A DNA stretch of 34,524 nucleotides, taken from a virus. The notes beneath the pieces are model-generated. The model ran no database searches. It saw only the letters and a list, made by a program, of their open reading frames with translations, and had not been told where the DNA came from. Where the stretch lies: positions 1-34,524 of the IMG/VR virus record IMGVR_UViG_3300042564_000130; one strand, 5' to 3'. Within the stretch, counting starts at the first letter, position 1; every line of letters starts with the position of its first letter. Positions 17,125-24,528 of the stretch are shown here, in pieces. A program made the translations under genes and the position numbers.

Positions 17125-17348
17125 TTCTTGGGCCTCTTGATCGGTACCTTCTTGGTGACGGCGTCCAGCACAGCTTCCTTTGCCATGTCCTTGCCCATGC
17201 CGCCGAGCAGATCACCGACGTTGCCAGTGGCTGCGACCTTGATGGCGTTCTCCACCGGGTCCGGCAGGTTCACCTTATCCAGCACTGCGTCCACGGCCTT
17301 TTCCTTGAGCTTGCGGCCAACAAGCATCCCAACGATGCGTCCGATCAT
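17121..17348 (-). CDS. Small Gly/Lys/Val-rich protein of the lysis block
   Basis: This 75-residue protein starts at ATG 17348 in an ATGA overlap with the Tad2 gene. It opens with a short apolar segment (MIGRIVGMLVGRK), continues with amphipathic helices (AVDAVLDKVNLPDPVENAI, GDLLGGMGKDMAKEAVLDAV) and ends in a strongly basic tail (KKVPIKRPKK). It is not a typical transmembrane protein but could be membrane-associated. No known family is recognised. Its position between an anti-defence gene and a secreted nuclease does not fix a function. Confidence 0.6.
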   Translation of the reverse strand: MIGRIVGMLVGRKLKEKAVDAVLDKVNLPDPVENAIKVAATGNVGDLLGGMGKDMAKEAVLDAVTKKVPIKRPKK

Positions 17349-17581
17349 TCTGCAATCCCCCAATCTTCGGCCAGCATATCCGTCTGGCTGGCAAGCCACG
17401 GAACCCGAGCGCCCGGAGTGTTCTGGGCGTTGTCGGGGTAGTTTAAGTAAACGTAGGGCAGCGTCATCTTACTGCCTGCGTCAGGAACTTGCAGCTCCAG
17501 CCACATGCCCTTGCCGTTCCATCCAGTGCGCGAAAGGCGCTTGCCCTGCTTGAGGGCGCGGAGTGCGTCTCCAAAATCCAT
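17345..17581 (-). CDS. tad2: Tad2 family (DUF2829) Thoeris anti-defence protein
   Basis: This 78-residue protein matches DUF2829 across its full length: MDFGDALRALKQGKRLSRTG, then WNGKGMWLELQVPD, SKMTLPYVYLNY, and the signature RVPWLASQTDMLAEDW at the C-terminus. Characterised Tad2 proteins sequester the cyclic ADP-ribose-type signal made by Thoeris ThsB, blocking ThsA activation in the host cytoplasm. ATG 17581 overlaps the preceding stop by one base (TGATG); GTG 17584 is less likely. It lies between the holin-like gene and a small basic protein. Family membership is clear; anti-Thoeris activity of this member is inferred. An insertion (YPDNAQNTPGA) precedes the signature. Confidence 0.9.
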   Translation of the reverse strand: MDFGDALRALKQGKRLSRTGWNGKGMWLELQVPDAGSKMTLPYVYLNYPDNAQNTPGARVPWLASQTDMLAEDWGIAE

Positions 17582-17862
17582 CACTCGGTGTACTCCTGTG
17601 TCGGCGGCTCATCGTTGCCACCCTTGTTGCGGTTGTTGCCTGCCGCCATCACACCGCCGAGAGCGCCAACGATGAACGAGGCGATGGGCGTCAGCAGTTC
17701 AAAGAACTTGCGGTCGTTCTCGCTCGACTCGCCGAGGGGCTGGGTCACGAAGACCAGCGAGTAGAGGATTGTGAAGATGGTGCCAGCCAAGATCACCACC
17801 AAGGCGCAGCCGATGAAATACCGCAGCTTGGCTTCCATCATTTCTGGATCGTTCTTGCTCAT
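17581..17862 (-). CDS. Holin-like protein with two transmembrane segments
   Basis: This 93-residue protein has two hydrophobic segments, YFIGCALVVILAGTIFTILY (about 15-34) and FFELLTPIASFIVGALGGVM (about 53-72). A charged loop lies between them, and a polar Asn/Gly/Glu-rich C-terminus follows. This is the layout of a class II holin, which would open the inner membrane and let the leaderless GH19 endolysin reach peptidoglycan. It starts on an ATGA overlap and sits in the lysis block four genes before the endolysin. Holin families are diverse, so the call rests on topology, size and position. Confidence 0.7.
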   Translation of the reverse strand: MSKNDPEMMEAKLRYFIGCALVVILAGTIFTILYSLVFVTQPLGESSENDRKFFELLTPIASFIVGALGGVMAAGNNRNKGGNDEPPTQEYTE

Positions 17863-18050
17863 TGCGAGTCTCCTGTCAGGTCAGTGGCGCACATGCCAGT
17901 ACGCAGGCAAATCGGTGGCGTGCATTCAAGCGCAGCCCAGTTCTCAGGGTCTTGGCAGGGATAGCGGTAGAAGCCGTCCCCGCTGACCCAGAAGATCGCG
18001 GCGACGGCAGCTAAAAACGCCAGCCAGATCAAGGCTTCCATCTTCATCAT
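17859..18050 (-). CDS. Single-pass membrane miniprotein with cysteine-rich tail
   Basis: This 63-residue protein has one N-terminal membrane segment (ALIWLAFLAAVAAIFWV, about 6-22). The hydrophilic C-terminus contains four cysteines in CQDPENWAALECTPPICLRT and GMC. The cysteines suggest disulfides on the periplasmic side. It is translationally coupled to its neighbours by ATGA overlaps on both sides and belongs to the lysis/envelope block. A small accessory lysis or spanin-like role is possible, but no family is recognised. Confidence 0.6.
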   Translation of the reverse strand: MMKMEALIWLAFLAAVAAIFWVSGDGFYRYPCQDPENWAALECTPPICLRTGMCATDLTGDSQ

Positions 18051-18478
18051 TGCATCGGGTTCCTTATCAGGTCGTCCATGGCCTTCCAGAGGTCTTCGAT
18101 CTCGGCGTCGTACTTCTCCAGCTTGCCAGCGAGGCCGCTGCTGACGCTGTCTGACTTCTCGACCATCGACCTCAGGTCCATCAGCTCTTTCTGTTGCTCA
18201 AGGATCGTCCCCATCTGGGTCGAGATTGCCGACAGCTTCGGTGCAAGCCCGCGCACGTCGTTGTCCTGTATCGCCTGCTCCAGAGTTTGCACCCGGCTTT
18301 CGACGCCCAAGACCCCATCCACGCTCTCCTCAACAGCCCAGAAGCGGTTGACGGTATCGTAGCCCACATAGATCGTGCCGCTCAAGCCTGACAGCACGGG
18401 CAGGGCGGCTGCAAGCCACCAGCCCTTCACGTCAAAGCCAGCGATCCGCAGGCCGTTGGTTTCAGCCTCTTCGCTCAC
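18047..18478 (-). CDS. Membrane-anchored coiled-coil protein
   Basis: This 143-residue protein starts at GTG 18478 in a GTGA overlap. After a short polar N-terminus, a membrane segment runs from WWLAAALPVLSGLSGTIYVG (about 20-39). It is followed by about 100 residues of acidic heptad-like coiled coil (VESRVQTLEQAIQ, GTILEQQKELMDLRSMVEK, LEKYDAEIEDLWKAMDDL). The architecture, one TM then a coiled coil, resembles an inner-membrane spanin or a holin-associated protein. Since another TM/coiled-coil protein adjoins a lipoprotein at 19777-20231, this one may be a second or alternative spanin component. Function is inferred. Confidence 0.65.
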   Translation of the reverse strand: MSEEAETNGLRIAGFDVKGWWLAAALPVLSGLSGTIYVGYDTVNRFWAVEESVDGVLGVESRVQTLEQAIQDNDVRGLAPKLSAISTQMGTILEQQKELMDLRSMVEKSDSVSSGLAGKLEKYDAEIEDLWKAMDDLIRNPMQ

Positions 18479-19224
18479 GAACCGTAGCCCGCAGCGTAGA
18501 CATCAGCCAGCGTTACAGTGTTGCTGCCGAGGAAGCCTTGGAAGCCGATACCGAAGGCGTTGGCCGCAGAAATGTTGATGATGTCAGCCGTGGCAGAGTA
18601 GGCCACCGTGGCCCCATACAGGCTGGTGTTGGCATTGGCGGCATAGCTGTCGGTCGCTCCAGTCAGCGACGTGTTGCGGGATGCAGCCAAGAAGGCACCA
18701 GCATCGCGGGCGTAGGCCTGCACCGCGCCAAGGGCATTGTTGTAGCTACTCACATCGGCGGCGGAGATGGTCATGTCGTTGTTGGTCAGGACGGCCTGAA
18801 ATGCCATCTGCTCGGTGACAGTGTCGGCGCTTGCAGCCATGTTGGCGACAACCTGAACCTCCATCAGAAGCGCAGTCGCGGCAACGAGGTTATCGACAGC
18901 CGTATCGAGATTTGCCATCGCTGCTTCGTGCTGATCCTGAAACAGCATCTCGGCGTTGTAGTACGTCGCGTCGATCACCCCCTGAATGTCAGAGTTGTAA
19001 TCGAGCCGCATCTGTTCGGTGATGGCTGCGTCCTGCATGATGCCCGGTGCGAGGATGTCGCCTTGGTCTGCACTGTAGATCGCGCCAACTGTCAGGTCCT
19101 GAGAGGCTGAAAGTTGGTCAAGGATTACCTGTGCTGACCCCTGCAGGTTCGTCATCGTTGGCTCTGCGTGAGCGGCGGAAGCGCTCAGACAGAGTAGGGC
19201 CACCGTTTTCTTGAGGTAGGACAT
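18475..19224 (-). CDS. Secreted alanine/asparagine-rich phage protein
   Basis: This 249-residue protein has a clear signal peptide (MSYLKKTVALLCLSASAAHA). It is then almost entirely Ala/Asn/Thr/Ser/Asp-rich and predominantly helical, with TMTNLQGSAQVILDQLSASQ followed by many small residues and a C-terminus LADVYAAGYGS. There are no cysteines in the mature part and no catalytic motif. The gene's first 107 bases overlap the end of the preceding secreted protein in another frame, and GAGGA upstream of ATG 19224 is its ribosome binding site. It probably acts in the periplasm or at the envelope; no known family is assigned. Confidence 0.65.
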   Translation of the reverse strand: MSYLKKTVALLCLSASAAHAEPTMTNLQGSAQVILDQLSASQDLTVGAIYSADQGDILAPGIMQDAAITEQMRLDYNSDIQGVIDATYYNAEMLFQDQHEAAMANLDTAVDNLVAATALLMEVQVVANMAASADTVTEQMAFQAVLTNNDMTISAADVSSYNNALGAVQAYARDAGAFLAASRNTSLTGATDSYAANANTSLYGATVAYSATADIINISAANAFGIGFQGFLGSNTVTLADVYAAGYGS

Positions 19225-19792
19225 CGGGCAATTCCTCTCCAATGCGAAGGAAGGTGTCCCAGAAGGACCGCTCTTGCGCGTATCCTACCACATAGGTGTG
19301 GGGGTTGTCACGCATGGCCAAGTACCCCTCACGCCCCACCAAGAGCTTGCCCGTCTCAATCGAATAGATCGGGCACGGCGTGGATGCCAGTGCCATGGCC
19401 TTGAAGATCGCAGGGCTTTCGCACATGACCGAGATTCCGCTGACTTGCAGGCCAAGGCCACCGCTTTCCTGCGGTGTGCCGAGAAGGCGGGCATCCTTGC
19501 GGCGGTTGCACTCGGGGTCTTGCGTCATGCTGCCCTCGGCCCTGCCGAAGATGCTGATCTGAAAGGCCTGCTGCTCCGGAATGAGACAGCTGTCGTTTCC
19601 GCCACCACCCATGACTGTCGGCGCGGCGGCTGTCGGTACAGGCGTCGAGAACGGCGCAGACCCAGAACCATTGTAGTTCGTGGTGCTGTCGTTGTTGTTC
19701 GACCCGATGGTGGAATTGGTGTTGCCGGAGTTTGTGTTAAGGTCGCCCGTCACTTGAGCGTCAGCGAGGCCTGCCGTCAGTAGACAGAGCAC
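19118..19792 (-). CDS. Secreted Asn/Ser-rich N-terminus, cysteine-containing phage protein
   Basis: This 224-residue protein starts at GTG 19792, with GGGAG upstream; an ORF start further upstream would lie inside the lipoprotein gene. A short hydrophobic leader (LCLLTAGLADAQ) precedes an Asn/Ser/Thr/Gly-rich stretch (GDLNTNSGNTNSTIGSNNND). A globular domain follows, with C at LIPEQQAF's preceding SCL, PECNRRKDAR, VMCESP and STPCP. The C-terminus is basic (RFRRSRRAND). Similar architectures recur in marine phages without a known role. Location beyond the inner membrane is inferred from the leader and cysteines. Confidence 0.6.
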   Translation of the reverse strand: MLCLLTAGLADAQVTGDLNTNSGNTNSTIGSNNNDSTTNYNGSGSAPFSTPVPTAAAPTVMGGGGNDSCLIPEQQAFQISIFGRAEGSMTQDPECNRRKDARLLGTPQESGGLGLQVSGISVMCESPAIFKAMALASTPCPIYSIETGKLLVGREGYLAMRDNPHTYVVGYAQERSFWDTFLRIGEELPDVLPQENGGPTLSERFRRSRRANDDEPAGVSTGNP

Positions 19793-19992
19793 AAGGCTCC
19801 CATAGCATCCCGCGTGTCGCCAGAGCACAGGAGCTGGTTGGCCGCATCTGGCATGGCCATGTAGTAGAGCGTTTCCGCGTTCTGACGAATCTCGCACTGG
19901 CGGTCACCTTTCGGGCAGGCCGTTGTGTAAGCCACGGACGACACAGTAACAGGGCCGCATCCGGCGACGAAGAGGACAAGGGCAAGTCTCAT
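19777..19992 (-). CDS. Lipoprotein, candidate outer-membrane spanin
   Basis: This 71-residue protein has a lipoprotein signal (MRLALVLFVAGC) whose lipobox cysteine is C12. The mature part has four further cysteines (ACPKGDRQCEIRQNAE, LLCSG, ALCSVY). It overlaps the upstream membrane/coiled-coil gene by ATGA, the arrangement expected for a two-component spanin pair that fuses inner and outer membranes at the end of lysis. It lacks the proline-rich region common in Rz1-type outer spanins, so the role is plausible rather than proven. A different outer-membrane lipoprotein (for example superinfection exclusion) is the alternative. Confidence 0.6.
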   Translation of the reverse strand: MRLALVLFVAGCGPVTVSSVAYTTACPKGDRQCEIRQNAETLYYMAMPDAANQLLCSGDTRDAMGALCSVY

Positions 19993-20231
19993 TTGGCAAG
20001 GCTCCGCAGGAGGGCGTCGATCTTGTGATCAAGGTTGTCGATCCGGGCGATCAGCATGTTGATGCTGGCCTGCACGTCGGTCTTGGTGACGTAGTCCCGA
20101 GCCATCTCCTCGCGGGTGCGATTGAGCAAGATTTGCAGTCGCTGCACCTCGTCGGAATGGCCCTTGAGAATCCAGCCCACGAGGGCAAGGATGGCTGATA
20201 GACCTGCGCTCCATAGCATCTCGGTGGTCAT
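19989..20231 (-). CDS. Short membrane/coiled-coil protein, candidate inner spanin
   Basis: This 80-residue protein has one hydrophobic segment (LWSAGLSAILALVGWILKG, about 6-24). A helical, heptad-like remainder follows (VQRLQILLNRTREEMARDYV, MLIARIDNLDHKIDALLRSL). GGAG precedes ATG 20231. It overlaps the downstream lipoprotein by four bases, as inner/outer spanin genes often do. The positive residue directly after the membrane segment is less favourable for a periplasmic C-terminus, so a holin-like or cytoplasmic membrane-anchor protein remains possible. Confidence 0.6.
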   Translation of the reverse strand: MTTEMLWSAGLSAILALVGWILKGHSDEVQRLQILLNRTREEMARDYVTKTDVQASINMLIARIDNLDHKIDALLRSLAK

Positions 20232-20232
20232 A

Positions 20233-21012
20233 TTAACTCCAAGTCGCCACAGTCATCGTCGATTGCGACGATGCGGATTTAGTGACTGTCGCCGTGAGGG
20301 GGCTAGACGTGATCCCATTGGCGTAGGCAGACGAAGCGCTGCTGTCTTCGGTTACAGCATCGAATGCTTCGATCATAGGGCTGGACCAGCTGTGGGATAT
20401 CTCAGCGTAAGTGAAGCACACGGAGATGGCCGCGTCCCCAACGGCGGAGCTTGCCGTAGCGGAGATCGTTGTTCCCGTGGTCGGCTCTGTGGAGCCCACA
20501 GAGGTGGGCGCTTGCGTGTTCCATCCAGTGACATTGAACACGCTGATCTGGCAGCGACCGGGCGTCCCGCCGCCAGCCAGAGACACCACTATGTCGGCAG
20601 TCGTCCCCGATGGAACGAGAAGGTATGCTATAGCACAGTTTGTGCTTGAAGCGCTTCTTACGGCAATCGTTGCAGCCGTTCCGCCAATAGATATGGCGTT
20701 AATGAAATATGAGCCCGATGCGAGCTGGTTAATGGCAGCCGTGACAACAACAAGTCTATCCGCTGACGCGGTCCCGATTGCGGTACCCGCAAAGGTATAA
20801 GTGAACGTGTTCGAGCCGCTTCGCGCAGAGGTGATATACGTTACGGTCGCGGCACCCTTACCCCACAGGTTGCTCATGCTAATGGCCCCAGATGGGATAC
20901 CAGCCAAGTCTCTCACTCCGGCATCGCCAAAGCTGATAGTCGCGGTTGGAGCCTTTGCCAGCTCCGGGTTGACTTGAGACATCGAAATTTGGCCACTGTA
21001 AGGCAGTGTCAT
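20233..21012 (-). CDS. Fibre-associated 'MSQVN' protein, copy 2
   Basis: This 259-residue, beta-rich protein opens MTLPYSGQISMSQVNPELAK. Then FGDAGVRDLAGIPSGAISMS and NLWGKG end a roughly 48-residue N-terminal module found in phage tail-fibre and receptor-binding proteins. The rest is Ser/Thr/Ala/Gly-rich strands with scattered cysteines (SSTNCAIAYLLVPSG, GRCQISVFNVTGW). It is a paralogue of the 253-residue protein at 23766-24527: same N-terminus, same size, and likewise directly after an S74 fibre. It is probably a tip or adhesin subunit loaded on the fibre, or a second receptor-binding protein; this is inferred. Confidence 0.65.
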   Translation of the reverse strand: MTLPYSGQISMSQVNPELAKAPTATISFGDAGVRDLAGIPSGAISMSNLWGKGAATVTYITSARSGSNTFTYTFAGTAIGTASADRLVVVTAAINQLASGSYFINAISIGGTAATIAVRSASSTNCAIAYLLVPSGTTADIVVSLAGGGTPGRCQISVFNVTGWNTQAPTSVGSTEPTTGTTISATASSAVGDAAISVCFTYAEISHSWSSPMIEAFDAVTEDSSASSAYANGITSSPLTATVTKSASSQSTMTVATWS

Positions 21013-21013
21013 G

Positions 21014-22669
21014 TCACGCCCCCAGCTTGGCTTTTAGCTCGTCAATCTGGGCCTGCTGCGCCTTGATAGCCTCGATCAGCAGGGGCACCAGACGCTCGTA
21101 CCGCACGGTCAGGTACTGTTCGTCGATTGGGGCTGGGGCTACCACCTCCGGCATGACGGCCTGCACCTCTTGTGCGGAGACACCGACCTCTTGCTTGACC
21201 TCGTAGCCGAGCGCCTGAGCGACCTCATTGGCCTCATAGTAAAAGCCAGACAGAGCCATAACCTTGGAGAGGGCATCGTCAATGCCACCGAGGCGGGTCT
21301 TGAGGCGGTCGTCAGAGTAGTAAGCCGTGATATTGTTCGTCGCACGGATTTCGCCAGCCGTGCCAGAAGCGCCAGTCCCAACCCCAAGGCTACCAACCTG
21401 ATAGCTGTTTCCGGTTGCAAGAGCGTTTGCGGTTGTTGCCGTGGTGGCTGTGCCGCTGATATTGATCGCCCAAGTGCCGGAAGCGCCGGAGCCAGTCAGA
21501 GACGGCTTGTTGTTGAGCTGCGTCTGGATGGCCGAAGTGACGCCACTGCTGTAATTCAGCTCAGTGGCGGTGGCCGTGAGGCCCAAGCTGATGAGAGCGT
21601 TGGCTGGGGTCTCCAGAGTCCATGCGGAGCCGTTACCAACGATGAAGTTGTCGGCTGTGGGCGCAAGGGCGGCGATCTGGTCGAGGTTTGCATCCCATGC
21701 CTGCACGTTGGTGCCGATAGCGAGGCCGAGATTGGTGCGGGCTGTAGCTGCGTCAGACGCACCCGTACCGCCGTCAGCGACAGCCAGATCGGTGATCCCG
21801 CTGATCGTACCGCCCGTGATGTTGACGGAGCTTGACGCCTGCGTGGCCATTGTTCCAAGGCCGAGATTGGTCCTTGCCCCTGCAGCATCAGAGGCCCCAG
21901 TACCACCGTCAGCCACTGCCAAGTCAGTAATGCCCGTGATCGAGCCGCCAGTGATAGACACGCCGCTTGATGCTTGGGTGGCAATACTGCCGAGGCCGAG
22001 AGAGGTCCTAGCTGTAGCGCCGCTTTCGGCGACCCAAGTGGTTCCGTTCCCCACGATGAAGTTGCTGTCGGTGACGGCTAGGGCCGCAATGGCGGAGAGC
22101 TCTGCGTCGTAGGCTTGCACATTGGTGCCTATGACGAGGCCAAGGTTGGTTCGTGCAGTGGATGCGTCAGAGGCACCTGTGCCGCCATCAGATACGGCAA
22201 GGTCTATGATCCCAGTGATCGTGCCCCCCGTGATCTTCACCGAGTTCATAGCAAAGTGATCGGTCAGATTGACGACCCCAGCAGCCCCGCCACCCCCGTC
22301 GGAGTAGATGATCGCAGTGTCGCCATTGGCAATGGTGACGTTTGTGCCGGACCCTTGGGTGAGCACCGCCGACTGACCTGACAGGTTGTAGACGTAGTAA
22401 ATTTTCTGGGCGTCGTTGGGCGAGATGGTGATCGTATGGGTGCCGCTGGGGCTGCCGCCGAGGATCAGAGCCTTGTACTGCCCGTTCGACAGAGTGCCGT
22501 CCGAGGTGGTCAGCGTTGAGGACGTGCCGCTCAGCGACAGGACAAGCGAGCCGTTGATGGCACGGTCGAGAATGTTCATGTTGTCGTTGACAACGTCACC
22601 CCAGATGCCGTCCTGCTCACCATCCGCTGGGAGTTCAACCCCGAGGTTATTAGTGTATGTACTGGGCAT
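21014..22669 (-). CDS. Tail fibre with C-terminal S74 intramolecular chaperone, copy 2
   Basis: This 551-residue fibre opens MPSTYTNNLGVELPADGEQD, a common fibre start. Three DLAV(A/S)DGGTGASDA..ARTNLGL repeats follow (about 151, 246 and 296). The C-terminal chaperone of endosialidase/peptidase S74 domain carries the self-cleavage site YYSDDRLKT at S452, releasing about 100 residues (S74 and a coiled coil ending EAIKAQQAQIDELKAKLGA) after trimer folding. It should bind host receptors. GAGGA precedes ATG 22669. Repeat sequence is shared with the 931-residue fibre, so domain exchange between them is likely. Confidence 0.88.
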   Translation of the reverse strand: MPSTYTNNLGVELPADGEQDGIWGDVVNDNMNILDRAINGSLVLSLSGTSSTLTTSDGTLSNGQYKALILGGSPSGTHTITISPNDAQKIYYVYNLSGQSAVLTQGSGTNVTIANGDTAIIYSDGGGGAAGVVNLTDHFAMNSVKITGGTITGIIDLAVSDGGTGASDASTARTNLGLVIGTNVQAYDAELSAIAALAVTDSNFIVGNGTTWVAESGATARTSLGLGSIATQASSGVSITGGSITGITDLAVADGGTGASDAAGARTNLGLGTMATQASSSVNITGGTISGITDLAVADGGTGASDAATARTNLGLAIGTNVQAWDANLDQIAALAPTADNFIVGNGSAWTLETPANALISLGLTATATELNYSSGVTSAIQTQLNNKPSLTGSGASGTWAINISGTATTATTANALATGNSYQVGSLGVGTGASGTAGEIRATNNITAYYSDDRLKTRLGGIDDALSKVMALSGFYYEANEVAQALGYEVKQEVGVSAQEVQAVMPEVVAPAPIDEQYLTVRYERLVPLLIEAIKAQQAQIDELKAKLGA

Positions 22670-22678
22670 AGGTCATCC

Positions 22679-23701
22679 TCACGCCGCGATGGTTGTCCAC
22701 GTGGTCGCCGGGGACGGCTCCACCTCTGTCCACGAATTTATAGCATCTGGATCGACCTCCGTCCACGTAGAACCGGGAGACGGAGAAAGAGCGCTCCAAG
22801 AGGTTGGCGGGACGGGGTTAAGCGGGTCCCAAGACGTACCCGGGTTCGGCGCAATGTTGCTCCAAACAGTGACCTGACCGACGCGCCCGACGGCACTGAC
22901 ACCAAGCGGGATGACAACCGCAGAGCCAGCTACAGCGACGGAGCCAACAGACCCAGAGGCGGACACGCCCACAGGGAATACAAATGTCGTTACATCGACA
23001 TCGACATCGCCGATAGCACCCGTTGCGGACACACCCGTGGCGGCGACAACTGCGGAGCCAATAGCCGTTGCGATTCCAACCTGACCGGACGCAGACACGC
23101 CAGTGACCTGCACGTCCGCGCCAGCGGCAGTAGACACGTCTCCAACCTGACCTGAGGCCTCTACGCCCGTCGTAGATACAACGGCGGAGCCCTCGGCGGC
23201 AAGAGTGCCAACCTGACCCGAGCCATCTACGCCAGTCGGCAGAACAAGGGCGGAGCCAGCGATGAGCACATCACCGACTTGACCGCTAGATGACACACCA
23301 TCAGGCAAGACGTTAGCATCGCCAAGGACATCCACGGTTCCAATGTCGGTGGACGCTAAAACGCCATCAGGTAGAGCCATAGCGCCGCCCGTGACGACTA
23401 CATCCCCCACGAAGCCTGAGGCCTCGACACCGGAGACCGCCACATTAGCATCAGCAAATACGGAGACGTTGCCCGTCAGGCCGTTGGCGGATACCCCGGT
23501 TACAAGAAGATTGGCATCTCCGGTTACGAAGACGTCGCCCGCGGCACCTGATGCAGATACGCCTGTCGGGAGCGCGACAGCGGGAGCGACGACATTGCCG
23601 ACAGCAGCGCCAGCAGAAACACCTATGACGCCGACAACAACGTCAGAGGTCGCGCCGAGGTCGGAGAAGGGTGCCGCGGAGAAGGGACTAAAGCCAAACA
23701 T
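22679..23701 (-). CDS. Tandem-repeat virion/fibre protein
   Basis: This 340-residue protein opens MFGFSPFSAAPFSDLG. It then has about a dozen repeats of 20-22 residues with core GVSASGQVGDV (variants GVEASGFVGDV, GVSATGAIGDV) from about 17 to 277. The C-terminus has a second repeat built on W: TSWDPLNPVPPTSWSALSP, then TWTEVDPDAINSWTEVEPSP. The first repeat is probably a beta-solenoid or beta-sandwich stalk. The W/P-rich tail resembles short stretches at the ends of marine phage fibre proteins. It sits between the two fibre pairs. No enzyme motif is seen; a stalk or linker role is inferred. Confidence 0.7.
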   Translation of the reverse strand: MFGFSPFSAAPFSDLGATSDVVVGVIGVSAGAAVGNVVAPAVALPTGVSASGAAGDVFVTGDANLLVTGVSANGLTGNVSVFADANVAVSGVEASGFVGDVVVTGGAMALPDGVLASTDIGTVDVLGDANVLPDGVSSSGQVGDVLIAGSALVLPTGVDGSGQVGTLAAEGSAVVSTTGVEASGQVGDVSTAAGADVQVTGVSASGQVGIATAIGSAVVAATGVSATGAIGDVDVDVTTFVFPVGVSASGSVGSVAVAGSAVVIPLGVSAVGRVGQVTVWSNIAPNPGTSWDPLNPVPPTSWSALSPSPGSTWTEVDPDAINSWTEVEPSPATTWTTIAA

Positions 23702-23729
23702 GATGTCCCTCCTCTCTCGGGTTTATGGC

Positions 23730-23758
23730 AGTGTATCAGTAACGCGGTGTGTCGTCAC
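23730..23758 (-). promoter_or_regulatory. Candidate sigma70-type promoter for the repeat-protein gene
   Basis: In the 64-base gap upstream of the tandem-repeat gene, the minus strand reads GTGACG (23753-23758), a 17-base spacer ending TGA, then TACACT (23730-23735). This gives four of six -35 matches, optimal spacing and an extended -10. It would start transcription about 20 bases before the gene. It is supported by sequence only. Confidence 0.35.
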
Positions 23759-23765
23759 GAGGCAC

Positions 23766-24527
23766 CTAGCCCCACACCACAAGGATGGCCTCCCCGGAAA
23801 TGTTTCCCGGTCCTCCAGTAAAAGTTCCAGATATGGTACCCCCGGGAGAGTTAGAGACGCTGGCGATGCCGTCTTCCGTCCCGCCGACGTCAAACTGCCC
23901 ATTATTGGTCATGCCGCTGACGCCAATTGTGGTGCCCGGCTCGATGCAGTTCCAAACCGCGATTCCACCCATTCCAATACGGCTTGTGAACGACACCGTG
24001 GTTGGCGAGAACGGCGTCTTTCTTGCACTGACATTTGTTCCCAGCGGCGTAGTGGAAGTCTGACCCGTGACCCTGAAAGTTCGCAGGTTGCACTGACCAG
24101 CGGTCGTATTCATTGTAACGACAAAGTTTGCCGTGGTTCCGCTAGGAAAGGCAGCATAAAACAAGGCACTCGAAATGTTTCCCGTGCTGGCCTTCGTCAT
24201 GGCTGAGCCATTTATCGTGCAGCTTGTTGGAAAAAACCCAGAGTTTGTGCTGACAGACACCGCCACAACCCTATCCCCCGCCGCAGCGCCGATGGCGATG
24301 CCCGAGAAGGAGTACGAGGCGGCGTTCCCACTGCTACCACCGCCGCTGACGTAAGCAACAGATACGTTTGAGCCCTTGCCGCGCAGGTTGTTTAGGCTGA
24401 TTAGGCCGGAAGGGACGCCCGCAAGAGATCGAACGGCGGAGTCGTTGAGGGTGAGGAACTGAGTCGAGGGCCGACCGAGCTCCGTATTGACCTGCGACAT
24501 GTAAATTGTTCCCGTCGGAAGGACCAT
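23766..24527 (-). CDS. Fibre-associated 'MSQVN' protein, copy 1
   Basis: This 253-residue protein starts at ATG 24527, one base after the stop of the 931-residue fibre. It opens MVLPTGTIYMSQVNTELGRP, then TLNDSAVRSLAGVPSGLISL and NNLRGKG. This is the same N-terminal module as the protein at 20233-21012. The remainder is a beta-rich, Gly/Ser/Thr body with few charges. As paralogues, the two probably arose by duplication of a fibre-plus-partner unit, with the distal parts diverged, which fits alternative receptor specificities. A minor tail or adhesion role is inferred. Confidence 0.65.
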   Translation of the reverse strand: MVLPTGTIYMSQVNTELGRPSTQFLTLNDSAVRSLAGVPSGLISLNNLRGKGSNVSVAYVSGGGSSGNAASYSFSGIAIGAAAGDRVVAVSVSTNSGFFPTSCTINGSAMTKASTGNISSALFYAAFPSGTTANFVVTMNTTAGQCNLRTFRVTGQTSTTPLGTNVSARKTPFSPTTVSFTSRIGMGGIAVWNCIEPGTTIGVSGMTNNGQFDVGGTEDGIASVSNSPGGTISGTFTGGPGNISGEAILVVWG

Positions 24528-24528
24528 C

